A stretch of DNA of 64,000 nt from Novosphingobium sp. (GTDB lineage: Bacteria; Pseudomonadota; Alphaproteobacteria; Sphingomonadales; Sphingomonadaceae): contig JADJYM010000010.1 of NCBI GenBank assembly GCA_016719755.1, forward strand, positions 93,393 through 157,392. The letters are read 5' to 3'. Both the position numbers and the translations under genes were made by a program. The notes below the pieces were generated by a model, which saw only the letters and a list, made by a program, of their open reading frames with translations, was not told where the DNA came from and did no database searches. How positions within the stretch are numbered: position 1 is the stretch's first letter; the number at the start of each line of letters is the position of its first letter. Positions 44,645 through 54,300 of the stretch are shown piece by piece.

Positions 44645-46252
44645 ATGTTCGGTCGGGTCAAACCATTGGACGCCATTCTGGCGACCGCTGAAAAGAAATC
44701 GTTGCACCGTTCGCTCGGGGCCTTCCAACTGACGATGCTGGGGGTCGGCGCGATCATCGGCACGGGCATCTTTGTGCTGACCGCCGAAGCAGCGCAGAAG
44801 GCCGGCCCGGGGATGCTGGTCAGCTTCATCATTGCCGGCTTTGTCTGCGCCGTCGCGGCGCTGTGCTATGCGGAAATGGCCTCGATGGTCCCGGTCTCGG
44901 GCTCGGCTTATACTTATAGCTATGCGGTCATGGGCGAGTTGCTGGCCTGGATGGTCGGCTGGGCGCTGGTGCTGGAATATGCGGTGGCGGCTGGCGCGGT
45001 CGCGGTCGGGTGGTCGGGCTATTTCGTCGGCTTGCTCAGAGAGTATCTGGGCATTTCGCTGCCGACATCGCTGGTCAATGCCGATGCCCTGATCGCCCAG
45101 ATCAAACTGGTGTTCGGTGCGGCCAATAGCGAGGCGATTCAGACCGCGATCGCCACGGGCGGTTACATCAACCTGCCGGCCTTCATCATTTCGCTGCTGG
45201 TGACCTGGCTGCTGGTGATCGGCACCAAGGAAAGCGCCTATGTCAACGCGGTGCTGGTGATGGTCAAGATCACCGCGCTGACGCTGTTCGTGGTGCTGGC
45301 CGTGCCGGTGATGAACAGCGCCAATTTCGAACCCTTCGCTCCGCTGGGCTTCGGGGGTATCTCGGCGGCGGCGGCCTCGATTTTCTTCGCTTATGTCGGG
45401 TTTGACGCGGTTTCGACTGCGGCCGAGGAAACCAAGAACCCGCAGCGCAACATGCCGATCGGCCTGATTGGCAGCCTGGCAATCTGCACCGTCTTCTATC
45501 TGCTGGTGGCTTCGGGCGTGATCGGCAGCGTGGGTGCGCAGCCGCTGTTCGACGCGGCGGGCAATGCGCTTGCTCCGGGAAGCACCGAACTTGCCGCGGC
45601 CTGCGCCACCAGTGGCGCCGATGCGGTGGTCTGCTCGAAGGAGGCGCTGGCCTGGACGCTGCGCGAAATCGGCTGGCAGCAGGTCGGCAACCTTGTCGGC
45701 CTGGCGGCCGGCCTGGCGCTGCCTTCGGTCATCCTGATGATGATGTTCGGCCAGACCCGCATCTTCTTCGTGATGAGCCGCGACGGCCTGCTGCCGGAAC
45801 GGCTGAGCCGCATCCATCCCAAGTATCACACCCCGCACGTGGTCACGATCATCACCGGTATCGTGGTGGCAGTCTTTGCTGCACTGTTCCCGGTGGGTGC
45901 ACTGGCGGACATTTCCAATTCCGGCACGCTGTTCGCCTTTGCGATGGTCGCCGTCGCGGTGCTGATCCTGCGCAAGCGCGATCCGGGCCGGGCGCGTCCG
46001 TTCCGCACCCCGGCGGTGTACCTGGTGGCTCCGCTGGCGGCGCTGGGCTGCATCTACCTGTTCTGGAGCCTGTCGGGCTATACCAAGCTGCTGTTCGTCG
46101 GCTGGGCGGCGATCGGGCTGGTGGTCTATTACACCTACAGTCGCAGCCGCAGCCATGTCGGTCGCGGGATCGTCGACGTGCACGAGGACGATACCGACAT
46201 TCCGCCGCAACCGGTGCCGCCGCTGCCCGGCGGGATCGACATCAACGACTGA
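44645..46252 (+). CDS. APC family amino acid permease (CAT-like)
   Basis: 535 residues, 12-14 hydrophobic segments. LGAFQLTMLGVGAIIGTGIF is the classic TM1 with the unwound Gly-rich site, YAEMASMVPVSGSAYTYSYA and FFAYVGFDAVSTAAEETKNPQRNMP are CAT (cationic amino acid transporter) landmarks. The cytoplasmic C-terminal tail (YTYSRSRSHVGRGIVDVHED onward) is acidic. Probably imports amino acids by proton symport. Followed by a strong terminator. Confidence 0.9.
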   Translation: MFGRVKPLDAILATAEKKSLHRSLGAFQLTMLGVGAIIGTGIFVLTAEAAQKAGPGMLVSFIIAGFVCAVAALCYAEMASMVPVSGSAYTYSYAVMGELLAWMVGWALVLEYAVAAGAVAVGWSGYFVGLLREYLGISLPTSLVNADALIAQIKLVFGAANSEAIQTAIATGGYINLPAFIISLLVTWLLVIGTKESAYVNAVLVMVKITALTLFVVLAVPVMNSANFEPFAPLGFGGISAAAASIFFAYVGFDAVSTAAEETKNPQRNMPIGLIGSLAICTVFYLLVASGVIGSVGAQPLFDAAGNALAPGSTELAAACATSGADAVVCSKEALAWTLREIGWQQVGNLVGLAAGLALPSVILMMMFGQTRIFFVMSRDGLLPERLSRIHPKYHTPHVVTIITGIVVAVFAALFPVGALADISNSGTLFAFAMVAVAVLILRKRDPGRARPFRTPAVYLVAPLAALGCIYLFWSLSGYTKLLFVGWAAIGLVVYYTYSRSRSHVGRGIVDVHEDDTDIPPQPVPPLPGGIDIND

Positions 46253-46268
46253 TCCGGTTCACCGGGGG

Positions 46269-46306
46269 AAAGGGGCTGCGTCGATGGGCGCGGCCCCTTT
46301 CTTTTG
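46269..46306 (+). terminator. Rho-independent terminator after the APC permease
   Basis: AAAGGGGCTGCG, loop TCGATGGG, CGCGGCCCCTTT, then CTTTTG. Twelve-base arms with one T-G wobble and a short T-tract; starts 17 nt after the stop codon. Confidence 0.85.
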
Positions 46307-46344
46307 TCCGCTTCAGAAGGGCAATTGCGAATCGCTCCAAATAA

Positions 46345-46359
46345 GAACATACATGGAAC
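46345..46359. promoter_or_regulatory. LexA (SOS) box upstream of imuA
   Basis: GAAC ATACATG GAAC is an exact copy of the alphaproteobacterial LexA operator GAAC-N7-GAAC. It ends 15 bp before the imuA ATG. Confidence 0.9.
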
Positions 46360-46374
46360 ATAAGGGCGATTTCG

Positions 46375-47136
46375 ATGACTGTTCCAACCCCTCTTTCCGC
46401 CTTCGCGCGCCGTCCTTCCCTGCCGCAGCGGCGCGGGCTGCCTTCCGCTGTGGAGGCTGCGCGCTGGCGTCCCGGGCTACCGGACGGCGCCCTGCATGGC
46501 GAGGTGTTCGCACCGGGCGGAGAAGCCAGCGGCGCCGCCATGGCGCTGGCTCTCGCGCTTGATCGCCTGCGCTCCGCCGCACCCGATCCCGCCGCCGACG
46601 TACCGGACGAGCGTCCGTGGCTGTGGATCCAGGATGCCCAGGCCCGGCGGCTTGGAGGGCGGCCCTATCGCCCCGGCCTGCCGCGCGCCTTGCGTCACCG
46701 CCTGATCCACGTTGCCGCCACCAGCCCGGAAGAGGCGCTGTTCGCCATGGAAGAAGGGCTGCGCTGCCGCGACCTTGCCTTCGTCATCGGCGAAATGGCG
46801 GGCAATCCGCGCGCGCTCGATTTCACCGCGACGCGGCGTCTGTCGCTGATGGCCGGGCAGCACGGCGTGCCCCTGTGGCTGGTGCGGATCGATGCCCGGC
46901 CCGGCCTGTCCTCGGCGCGGCTGCGCTGGCAGGCCCGCGCCGCGCCCTCGCTGCCTGGGCACTGGAATCCGCAGGCTCCCGGTCATCCGGCCTGGCGGGG
47001 CGAACTGTTCCGCGCCCGGGCGCATCCTCCCGGAGAATGGACCCTGCGCGATGATGGACACGTCCTCGCCGCCGACCCGGCGCATCCTCGCGATCTGGTG
47101 TCGCCAGCTGGCGATCGACCGCTGGCGGCTGGCTGA
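46375..47136 (+). CDS. imuA: ImuA, SOS mutasome accessory protein (RecA-like fold)
   Basis: 253 residues. GALHGEVFAPGGEASGAAMA and DERPWLWIQDAQARRLGGRPY with GLRCRDLAFVIGEMAGNPRALDFTATRRLSL match alphaproteobacterial ImuA, a degenerate RecA-like protein without a full Walker motif. It partners ImuB and DnaE2 in error-prone lesion bypass. The gene lies directly behind a LexA box, and imuB overlaps its last 86 nt in another frame. Confidence 0.85.
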   Translation: MTVPTPLSAFARRPSLPQRRGLPSAVEAARWRPGLPDGALHGEVFAPGGEASGAAMALALALDRLRSAAPDPAADVPDERPWLWIQDAQARRLGGRPYRPGLPRALRHRLIHVAATSPEEALFAMEEGLRCRDLAFVIGEMAGNPRALDFTATRRLSLMAGQHGVPLWLVRIDARPGLSSARLRWQARAAPSLPGHWNPQAPGHPAWRGELFRARAHPPGEWTLRDDGHVLAADPAHPRDLVSPAGDRPLAAG

Positions 47137-48610
47137 AGGGCTGCGCGCGGGCGAGGGGGAGGACGCCCTGCCGTTCGCCCTGATCGCCGAGACCGCCCAC
47201 GGCCCGCGCCTCGCCGCCGTCAACGCCGCCGCTTTCGAGGCGGGAGCACGCCCTGGCGCGCTGCTCGCCGATGCCCGTGCGCTGTGCCCTGAGCTGGCGG
47301 TGCGGCCGCACGATCCGGCGGGCGACCTTGCCTTCCTTGAACGCCTTGCGCTGTGGGCGCAGCGGTGGGGGCCGTGGTCCGCGCTTGATCCGCCCGATGG
47401 GCTGCTGGTCGATGTCACCGGCGCCGCCCACCTGTTCGGCGGGGAAGAGGCGCTGCTGGCCGATGCCCTGCGCCGTCTCGCGCTGCGCGGGCTGGCGGCG
47501 CGCGCCGCGCTCGCTCCCACTGCCGGGGCGGCCTGGGCGCTGGCGCATTACGGGCCGGAGCGCGCGATCCTGCATTCCGGCCACTATCTCGACCAGCTTC
47601 CCGTTGCCGCGCTGCGGCTCGATCCCGCGACCGCGCTGGTGCTGCAGCGCCTGGGGCTCAAGCGGATCGCGGACCTGTCCGGCGTGGCCCGCCCGGCGCT
47701 GGCGCGGCGCTTCCGCTCGACCCGCGCGCCGGCCGCCAATCCGCTGGTCCGGCTCGACCAGTTGCTGGGCCGCGTCCCCGAACCGGCGCTTCCGGTGCGC
47801 GGCGTGGAAGTGCCGCTGGTCCAGCGCCGGTTGATGGAGCCGATCCGTCATCGTCCCCTGCTTGACCGCGTGCTGGCGGACCTCTGCGCCGATATGGCGC
47901 GCCTGCTCGAAGGACAGGGGCGGGGTGGGCGGCGCTTTGAACTGGCGCTGTGGAAGATCGATGGCGAAGTGCTTCAGCGCCGCCTCGAACTTGCCGCCGC
48001 CAGCCGCGATGCGGGCCATGTCGCGGGGCTGTTCGCGCAGCGGCTCGATGATCTCGACGCCGGGTTCGGGATCGAGCTTGCCCGCCTGTCTGTCCCCTGG
48101 AGCCAGCCGCTGCCGCTATCCCAGGCCGATTTCGAAGCGGGGGCAGCAGCGCGTGGCACCAGCCTCGCCGCCTGTATCGACCGCTTGTCGGTGCGGCTCG
48201 GCCCGCAGGCGGTGCGCCGCCCGGTGCCGCGCGCCAGCCATGTTCCCGAGCGCGCCCAGCACTGGGTTCCCCCGCTCGATCCGCCCACCGCCGGGCAGGA
48301 GGAACTGGCCTTCCACGCGCGGCCCCTGAAGCTGCTCGATCGCGCGGAGCCGATCGCGGTGCTTTATGCCAGTCCAGATGGCCTGCCGCGCCGGTTCCGC
48401 TGGCGCGGCGCGGTGCACGAGGTGGCGCGCGCCGAAGGGCCGGAGCGGATCGCGCCCGAATGGTGGCGCGAACGCTCGACCGCACGGCTGCGCGACTATT
48501 ACCGGATCGAGGATGGTGAGGGTCGGCGCTACTGGATCTATCGCAGCGGGATCGCCGGGGACGGGCGCGGCGGCACGCCCGAATGGTTCCTCCATGGGCT
48601 GTGCGCCTGA
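47051..48610 (+). CDS. imuB: ImuB, inactive Y-family polymerase-like SOS protein
   Basis: 519 residues from the ATG at 47051, inside imuA (a second ATG follows at once). RRILAIWCRQLAIDRWRLAE starts the DinB-like palm, but the catalytic DE of Y-family polymerases is absent, as in all ImuB. GLLVDVTGAAHLFGGEEALL and the little-finger region follow. A short QPLPLS at 352-357 resembles the QLPLW-type beta-clamp motif reported for ImuB, though it is placed more centrally (inference). The C-terminus RFRWRGAVHEVARAEGPERI and YYRIEDGEGRRYWIYR is characteristic. It acts as the hub that links ImuA, DnaE2 and the sliding clamp. Confidence 0.92.
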   Translation: MMDTSSPPTRRILAIWCRQLAIDRWRLAEGLRAGEGEDALPFALIAETAHGPRLAAVNAAAFEAGARPGALLADARALCPELAVRPHDPAGDLAFLERLALWAQRWGPWSALDPPDGLLVDVTGAAHLFGGEEALLADALRRLALRGLAARAALAPTAGAAWALAHYGPERAILHSGHYLDQLPVAALRLDPATALVLQRLGLKRIADLSGVARPALARRFRSTRAPAANPLVRLDQLLGRVPEPALPVRGVEVPLVQRRLMEPIRHRPLLDRVLADLCADMARLLEGQGRGGRRFELALWKIDGEVLQRRLELAAASRDAGHVAGLFAQRLDDLDAGFGIELARLSVPWSQPLPLSQADFEAGAAARGTSLAACIDRLSVRLGPQAVRRPVPRASHVPERAQHWVPPLDPPTAGQEELAFHARPLKLLDRAEPIAVLYASPDGLPRRFRWRGAVHEVARAEGPERIAPEWWRERSTARLRDYYRIEDGEGRRYWIYRSGIAGDGRGGTPEWFLHGLCA

Positions 48611-48634
48611 AAGGTCTGGACCCTCCGTGCAATG

Positions 48635-48649
48635 GAACATATATAGAAC
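48635..48649. promoter_or_regulatory. LexA (SOS) box at the start of the radical SAM gene
   Basis: GAAC ATATATA GAAC fits GAAC-N7-GAAC exactly. It ends only 2 nt before the ATG at 48652, so the promoter and operator abut or overlap the coding start. Marks an independent SOS-controlled unit for the rSAM-udgX-dnaE2 genes. Confidence 0.88.
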
Positions 48650-48651
48650 AT

Positions 48652-49902
48652 ATGTCCCAGCAGAGCCTGCGCGAACGACTCGCCATTCTTGCCGATGCCG
48701 CCAAGTACGACGCCTCCTGCGCCTCATCCGGCACGGCGCGGCGCACCAGCCGGGGCGGCAAGGGGATTGGTTCGACCGAGGGCATGGGGATCTGCCATGC
48801 CTATGCCCCGGACGGGCGCTGCATCTCGCTGCTCAAAATCCTGCTGACCAATCACTGCATCTTCGATTGCCATTATTGCATCAACCGCAAGAGCTCGAAC
48901 GTGGCGCGGGCGCGCTTCACTCCGCAGGAGGTGGTGGACCTGACGCTGACCTTCTACCGCCGCAACTATATCGAGGGGCTGTTCCTCTCCTCGGGGATCG
49001 TCAAAAGCTCCAGCCACACCATGGAGCAACTGATCGAGGTCGCGCGAATCCTGCGCGAGGAGCACGATTTTCGCGGCTACATCCACCTCAAGACCATTCC
49101 CGAGGCCGATCCCGAACTGGTGCGCCGGGCAGGTCTTCATGCCGACCGGGTCTCGATCAACGTCGAGCTGCCGACGCTCGCCGGGCTGACCCGGCTGGCG
49201 CCGGACAAGAACGCTGCGGTGATCGAGGGGGCGATGGGCGATCTCAAGGGCGCAATCGTCGAGGCGAAGGATGCGCGGCGGCGCTTCCGCTCGGCCCCAC
49301 GCTTCGCCCCGGCAGGACAATCGACCCAGATGATCGTCGGCGCGGACGGCGCCAGCGATGCCGATATCGTCACCCGCGCCAGCACGCTTTATGATCGCTT
49401 CGCCCTGCGCCGGGTCTACTATTCCGCCTTCAGCCCGATCCCCGATGCCAGCGCGGTGCTGCCGCTGCAACGCCCGCCGCTGATTCGCGAGCATCGGCTC
49501 TACCAGTCGGACTGGCTGATGCGGTTCTACGGCTACCGCCCGGACGAGGTGCGCGCCGCCGCCGGCCTGGATGGAATGCTCCCGCTCGACATCGATCCCA
49601 AGCTGGCCTGGGCGCTGAAGTTCCGCGAGGGCTTTCCGGTCGATATCAACCGCGCCCCGCGCGAGCTGCTGCTGCGCGTGCCGGGGCTGGGCACCCGCGC
49701 GGTAGGGGCAATCCTCGCCGCCCGGCGCGAGCGGCGGCTGCGGCTGGAGGACGTGGGCCGGCTTACCGTGTCGCTGGCCAAGGTGCGGCCCTTTATCGTC
49801 GCGGAGGACTGGCGCCCGGTCCTGCTGACCGACCGGGCCGATCTGCGCGCGCTCATCGCTCCGCGCCGCGGTGCGCAGCAGCTTGAACTGTTCGCGGCAT
49901 GA
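48652..49902 (+). CDS. Putative DNA modification/repair radical SAM protein (UdgX-linked, TIGR03916-like)
   Basis: 416 residues from the ATG at 48652. ILADAAKYDASCASSGTARR is the family's N-terminus, the radical SAM cluster is CIFDCHYC (Cys69, Cys73, Cys76, spacing C-x3-C-x2-C), and the C-terminus has a helix-hairpin-helix (VDINRAPRELLLRVPGLGTR). These proteins are always coded beside a uracil-DNA-glycosylase-like protein, but their reaction is unknown; DNA base repair or modification is presumed. The gene overlaps the UdgX start by 4 nt (ATGA). No ribosome binding site is visible, and the start is next to a LexA box. Confidence 0.88.
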   Translation: MSQQSLRERLAILADAAKYDASCASSGTARRTSRGGKGIGSTEGMGICHAYAPDGRCISLLKILLTNHCIFDCHYCINRKSSNVARARFTPQEVVDLTLTFYRRNYIEGLFLSSGIVKSSSHTMEQLIEVARILREEHDFRGYIHLKTIPEADPELVRRAGLHADRVSINVELPTLAGLTRLAPDKNAAVIEGAMGDLKGAIVEAKDARRRFRSAPRFAPAGQSTQMIVGADGASDADIVTRASTLYDRFALRRVYYSAFSPIPDASAVLPLQRPPLIREHRLYQSDWLMRFYGYRPDEVRAAAGLDGMLPLDIDPKLAWALKFREGFPVDINRAPRELLLRVPGLGTRAVGAILAARRERRLRLEDVGRLTVSLAKVRPFIVAEDWRPVLLTDRADLRALIAPRRGAQQLELFAA

Positions 49903-51347
49903 ACGCGCAGCCTGCCCCGGACCTTGCGGAGGCCTGCGCCGTCACTCTCGATGCGCCGGACGATTTTGCCGGCTGGCGCGAGACTGCGCGGCGCCTGCTG
50001 CAACTGCGGGTTCCGCCTGACCGGGTGGTCTGGAGCGTGGCCGGGGAAGAGGCGGGCGATCTCTTCGCCGCCTCCGCATTCGTGCCGGATGCACCCACCG
50101 ATGCCGCTCCGCCCCGGGTGCCGCGCCGGTTCCTGGACCTTGCGGGGAAGGGCCTGCTCCATTCCTGTCCGGATCGCTTCGCGCTGCTCTACCGCCTGCT
50201 GTGGCGTTTGCAGGACCGCCCCGGCCTGCTCGAGGATGCGGCTGACCGGGATGTGCGGAGCCTTGACGAACTGGTCCGCACGGTCCGCCGCGACATCCAC
50301 AAGATGCGGGCCTTCCTGCGCTTCCGCGCGGTGTCTGAGGAAGATGGAGCCGAGCACTACGTCGCCTGGTTCGAACCGCAGCACCATATCCTGCGGGCCA
50401 GTGCGGCTTTCTTCGTCAATCGCTTCACGACGATGCGCTGGGCCATCCTGACCCCGCAAGGTTCGCTCCACTGGGACGGGGAGGTGCTGCGCGAAGGCCC
50501 GCCCGCCCGCCGCGAACAGGCCGCTGGGGGTGATCCGGCCGAAGCGTTGTGGAAGGAGTACTACGCCGCGATCTTCAATCCGGCGCGGCTCAAGGTTGGC
50601 GCCATGCTGAAGGAAATGCCCCGCCGCTACTGGAAGAACATGCCCGAGGCGGAACTGATCCCAGCGCTGATCGCGGGTGCTCAGGCGCGCGAAAGCGCGA
50701 TGGTTGAACGCGGCGCGGCGCTGTTCGTAGGGCCACGTCCGGCCTCGCTTGCTGCCGTTGCCGAAGGAATCGCCACGTGCCGCCGCTGCGCCATCGGCTG
50801 CAATGGCACTCGCGCCGTGGCGGGCGAGGGGAGTGCCCGCGCCGAGCTGATGATCGTCGGTGAACAGCCCGGTGACACCGAGGAGCCGCGCGGGCGGCCC
50901 TTCATCGGCCCCGCCGGACAGGTACTGCGCACCCGCCTCAAGGCAGCGGGAATCGATCCCGAGCGGGCCTGGCTGACCAATGCGGTCAAGCATTTCAAGT
51001 TCGAGGACCGGGGCACGGGCAAGCGGCGGCTGCACCAGAACCCCACCGCGCGTGAGATCGACGTCTGCCGCTGGTGGGTCGAAAGCGAGCGCCTGCTGGT
51101 CCGCCCCCGCCTGATCCTCGCGCTGGGGGCCAGTGCGGCGCGCAGTGTGCTGGGCCGGACGGTCAGCGTCCAGAGCCTGCGCGGTAAGGCCATGGTGCTG
51201 GAGGATGGGGCGGAGCTGTGGATCACCATTCACCCGTCCTACCTCCTGCGGCTTGGCGAGGATGCGCGCGAGACGGAGGAGCAGCGCTTCGCCGCTGATC
51301 TTGGCCGGGCCGCGGCGCGCCTGCGGGAACTCGCACCCGGGGTCTGA
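49899..51347 (+). CDS. Fusion of DUF4130-like (SAM-linked repair) domain and UdgX uracil-DNA binding protein
   Basis: 482 residues. The N-terminal half contains DIHKMRAFLRFRAVSEEDGA and WFEPQHHILRASAAFFVNRF, the DUF4130/TIGR03915 signature. The C-terminal half is a family 4-like uracil-DNA glycosylase: Fe-S Cys at 294, 297 and 301 with another further on, water-activating motif GEQPGD (321-326), RPFIGPAGQVL, and the UdgX-specific basic loop, here GKRRLHQNP (KRRLH 375-379, with His379 as the residue that crosslinks to uracil-DNA in UdgX), then TIHPSYLLR. UdgX binds uracil in DNA irreversibly instead of turning over. It sits 4 nt before dnaE2 in one operon with the radical SAM gene. Confidence 0.88.
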   Translation: MNAQPAPDLAEACAVTLDAPDDFAGWRETARRLLQLRVPPDRVVWSVAGEEAGDLFAASAFVPDAPTDAAPPRVPRRFLDLAGKGLLHSCPDRFALLYRLLWRLQDRPGLLEDAADRDVRSLDELVRTVRRDIHKMRAFLRFRAVSEEDGAEHYVAWFEPQHHILRASAAFFVNRFTTMRWAILTPQGSLHWDGEVLREGPPARREQAAGGDPAEALWKEYYAAIFNPARLKVGAMLKEMPRRYWKNMPEAELIPALIAGAQARESAMVERGAALFVGPRPASLAAVAEGIATCRRCAIGCNGTRAVAGEGSARAELMIVGEQPGDTEEPRGRPFIGPAGQVLRTRLKAAGIDPERAWLTNAVKHFKFEDRGTGKRRLHQNPTAREIDVCRWWVESERLLVRPRLILALGASAARSVLGRTVSVQSLRGKAMVLEDGAELWITIHPSYLLRLGEDARETEEQRFAADLGRAAARLRELAPGV

Positions 51348-51351
51348 TGCC

Positions 51352-54300
51352 ATGCCCGAGGCTCCGCTTACCCCGCCGCGCCGCCATGCCGGTGAGGCCG
51401 GCCTGCCGCCGCCCCTTCGTGCGCCCTTCGTCGAACTGGGGCTGGCAACGTGCTTTTCGTTTCTACGCGGTGCTTCGGACGCGGTGGATCTTGCCACCAC
51501 CGCCCGGGCGCTTGGCTACGACGCACTGGGGATCGCGGACGCCAATACCATGGCCGGGGTGGTGCGCTTTCACACCGAAGCCAAGGCGTTGGGCCTGCGC
51601 CCGGTGATCGGTTGCCGGATCGAGACGGTCGAGGGGCTGCATTTCCTTGCCTTTCCGGCTGACCGCGCGGCCTATGGGCGCCTCTGCCGCCTGATCTCGA
51701 CGGGGCGCATGGCCCGGCTCGACGGCGAATGGCAGGACAAGGGCGCCTGCGACATCTCGCTCACCATGCTGGCCGCGCACAGCGCGGGCGTGCATCTGGT
51801 TCTGCTGCCGCCGGATGACCTGTCATTCAACTTCACTATTGAGGCTCAAAGCAATGTAGTTGAACTGAAATCTGAATCATTGGCACCGCAGGCAACCATG
51901 CTCACGGCGCCCTTTCCAGACCTTCTCCCGCATCTTTCCACAAAGTTGTCCACACTGCGCCACCTTGCCGCCAGTTACCTCTACACCGGCGACGACATTG
52001 CCCGGATCAACGCGCTCGACGCCATGGCGCGCGGTGCGGGGTTGTCGATCCTTGCCACCAACCAGGTGCTTTATCACGCGGCGCAGCGGCGGCCGCTGCA
52101 CGACGTGATGACCGCGATCCGCCACAAGACCACCGTTGCCGCCGCCGGCCACCTGCTGCGCCCCAATGCCGAGCGGCACCTGAAATCGCCCGGCGAGATG
52201 GCTCGCCTGTTCGCCGCCTGGCCCCATGCCCTGGCCGCCGCGCGCGATCTGGCCGATGTCTGCACGTTCAGCCTGGACGAATTGTGTTACGAGTATCCGG
52301 AAGAAACCTGCCCCAAGGGCCTGGAGCCGCAGGATTATCTTGAAGAGCTGACCTGGCGGGGCGCGGCGCGGCGCTATCCCGAAGGCCTGCCCGAAGCCGT
52401 GCGCGATACGCTGGAGCGGGAACTCGCCCTGATCGGCAAGCTGGACCTTGCCCGCTATTTTCTGACCATCAAGGACATCGTCGATTTCGCCCGCGCGCAG
52501 GATCCGCCGATCCTGTGTCAGGGGCGCGGCAGCGCGGCCAATTCGGCGGTGTGCTATTGCCTGGAGATCACCGCGGTCGATCCTGCGCGCCATGCCCTGC
52601 TGTTCGACCGCTTCATTTCCGAGGAACGCAAGGAGCCGCCCGACATCGATGTCGACTTTGAGCATGAGCGGCGTGAGGAGGTAATTCAGTATATCTATCA
52701 ACGCTATGGTCGCCAGCGCGCGGGGCTTTGCGCGACAGTGATCCACTACCGCCCGCGCATGGCGATCCGCGAGGTGGGCAAGGCCATGGGCCTGTCGGAA
52801 GACATCACCGCAGCGCTCGCCAAGACTGTCTGGGGCAGCCACGGTCGGTCGATCAAGGAGGCTCACATCGCCACCGAAACGGGGCTTAACCTCACCGACC
52901 CGCATCTCAGGCGCGTTCTGGCGCTCACCGAACAGATGATCGGCATGCCCCGCCACCTTTCGCAGCACGTCGGCGGTTTCATCCTCACCCAGGGCCTGCT
53001 GACCGAGACCGTTCCGATCGGCAACGGCGCCATGGCGGAGCGATCCTTCATCGAATGGGACAAGGATGACATCGACGCGCTCGGTATCCTCAAGGTCGAT
53101 GTCCTGGCGCTGGGTATGCTGACCTGCATCAGGAAGGCGCTGGACCTGGTGCGTGGTCATCACGGCAAGGCTCTGACCCTTGCCAGCGTCCCGCGTGAGG
53201 ATCCGGCGGTCTACGACATGCTGTGCCGGGGGGATTCGCTGGGCGTGTTCCAGGTCGAGAGCCGGGCGCAGATGAACATGCTGCCGCGCCTGCGGCCGCG
53301 CTGCTTTTACGATCTGGTGATCGAGGTGGCGATCGTGCGCCCCGGGCCGATCCAGGGCGACATGGTGCATCCCTATCTCAAGCGGCGGCGCGGGGCGGAA
53401 AGGGTTGAGATTCCCGCCCCCGCGCCGGAGCACGGCCCGCCGGACGAACTGACCAGCATCCTTGGGCGCACCCTTGGCGTGCCGATCTTCCAGGAACAGG
53501 CGATGAAGATCGCGCTGGATGCCGCGCAGTTTTCCAGCGCCGAGGCGAACCGCCTGCGCAAGGCGATGGCGACCTTCCGTTCGCGGGGGATGGTCCACGA
53601 ACTGGAAGAGATGATGGTCGGGCGGATGATCGCGCGGGGCTATGACGCCGAATTCGCGGCGCGCTGCTTCAACCAGATCAAGGGTTTCGGCGAATACGGC
53701 TTTCCCGAAAGCCATGCCGCCAGCTTCGCGCTGCTGGTCTATGTCTCGTCCTGGCTGAAGTGCCACTACCCGGCGGCGTTTGCCTGCGCCCTGCTCAATT
53801 CCCAGCCGATGGGCTTCTACGCCCCCGCCCAGATCGTCCGCGATGCGCGCGAGCATGGGGTGGAGGTGCTGGCGGTGGATGTGAACTTTTCGGATTGGGA
53901 CAATGGGCTGGAAAGAACGGGTTCGCGCGAACCCGGAATCGCGCTGCGCCTCGGCCTGCGTCAGGTCGATGGCTTTCCGGAAGCCGCCGCCGCACGGATC
54001 GTCGCGGCGCGTGTTGAGGGCGGGCCGTTCCGCGACGTGCGCGAATTGAAGGAGCGGGCCGGCCTGTCCCCGGCGCTGGTCGAGCGGCTGGCGAACGCCG
54101 ATTGCCTTGGCTCGCTGGGGCTTACCCGGCGGCAGGCGCTGTGGGACGCGCGCAGCCTGATCGCCGCGCCCGACCTGCCGCTGTTCGCCGCCATGACGTC
54201 ACGCGATGAGGGGGAGGAACGGCAGAAAACCGTGCTTCCCGCAATGCCCCTGTCCGAGGAGGTGGTGGCCGACTACCAGACCCAGCGCTTGTCCTTGAAA

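Noticed and set aside
51935-51954. Two DnaA-box-like sequences (TTTCCACAA, TTGTCCACA) in dnaE2
   Set aside because: They are inside a coding region with no AT-rich unwinding element or clustered further boxes; chance matches within the atypical block.
51877-53856. 659-codon minus-strand open frame inside dnaE2
   Set aside because: Antisense shadow of a conserved polymerase gene.
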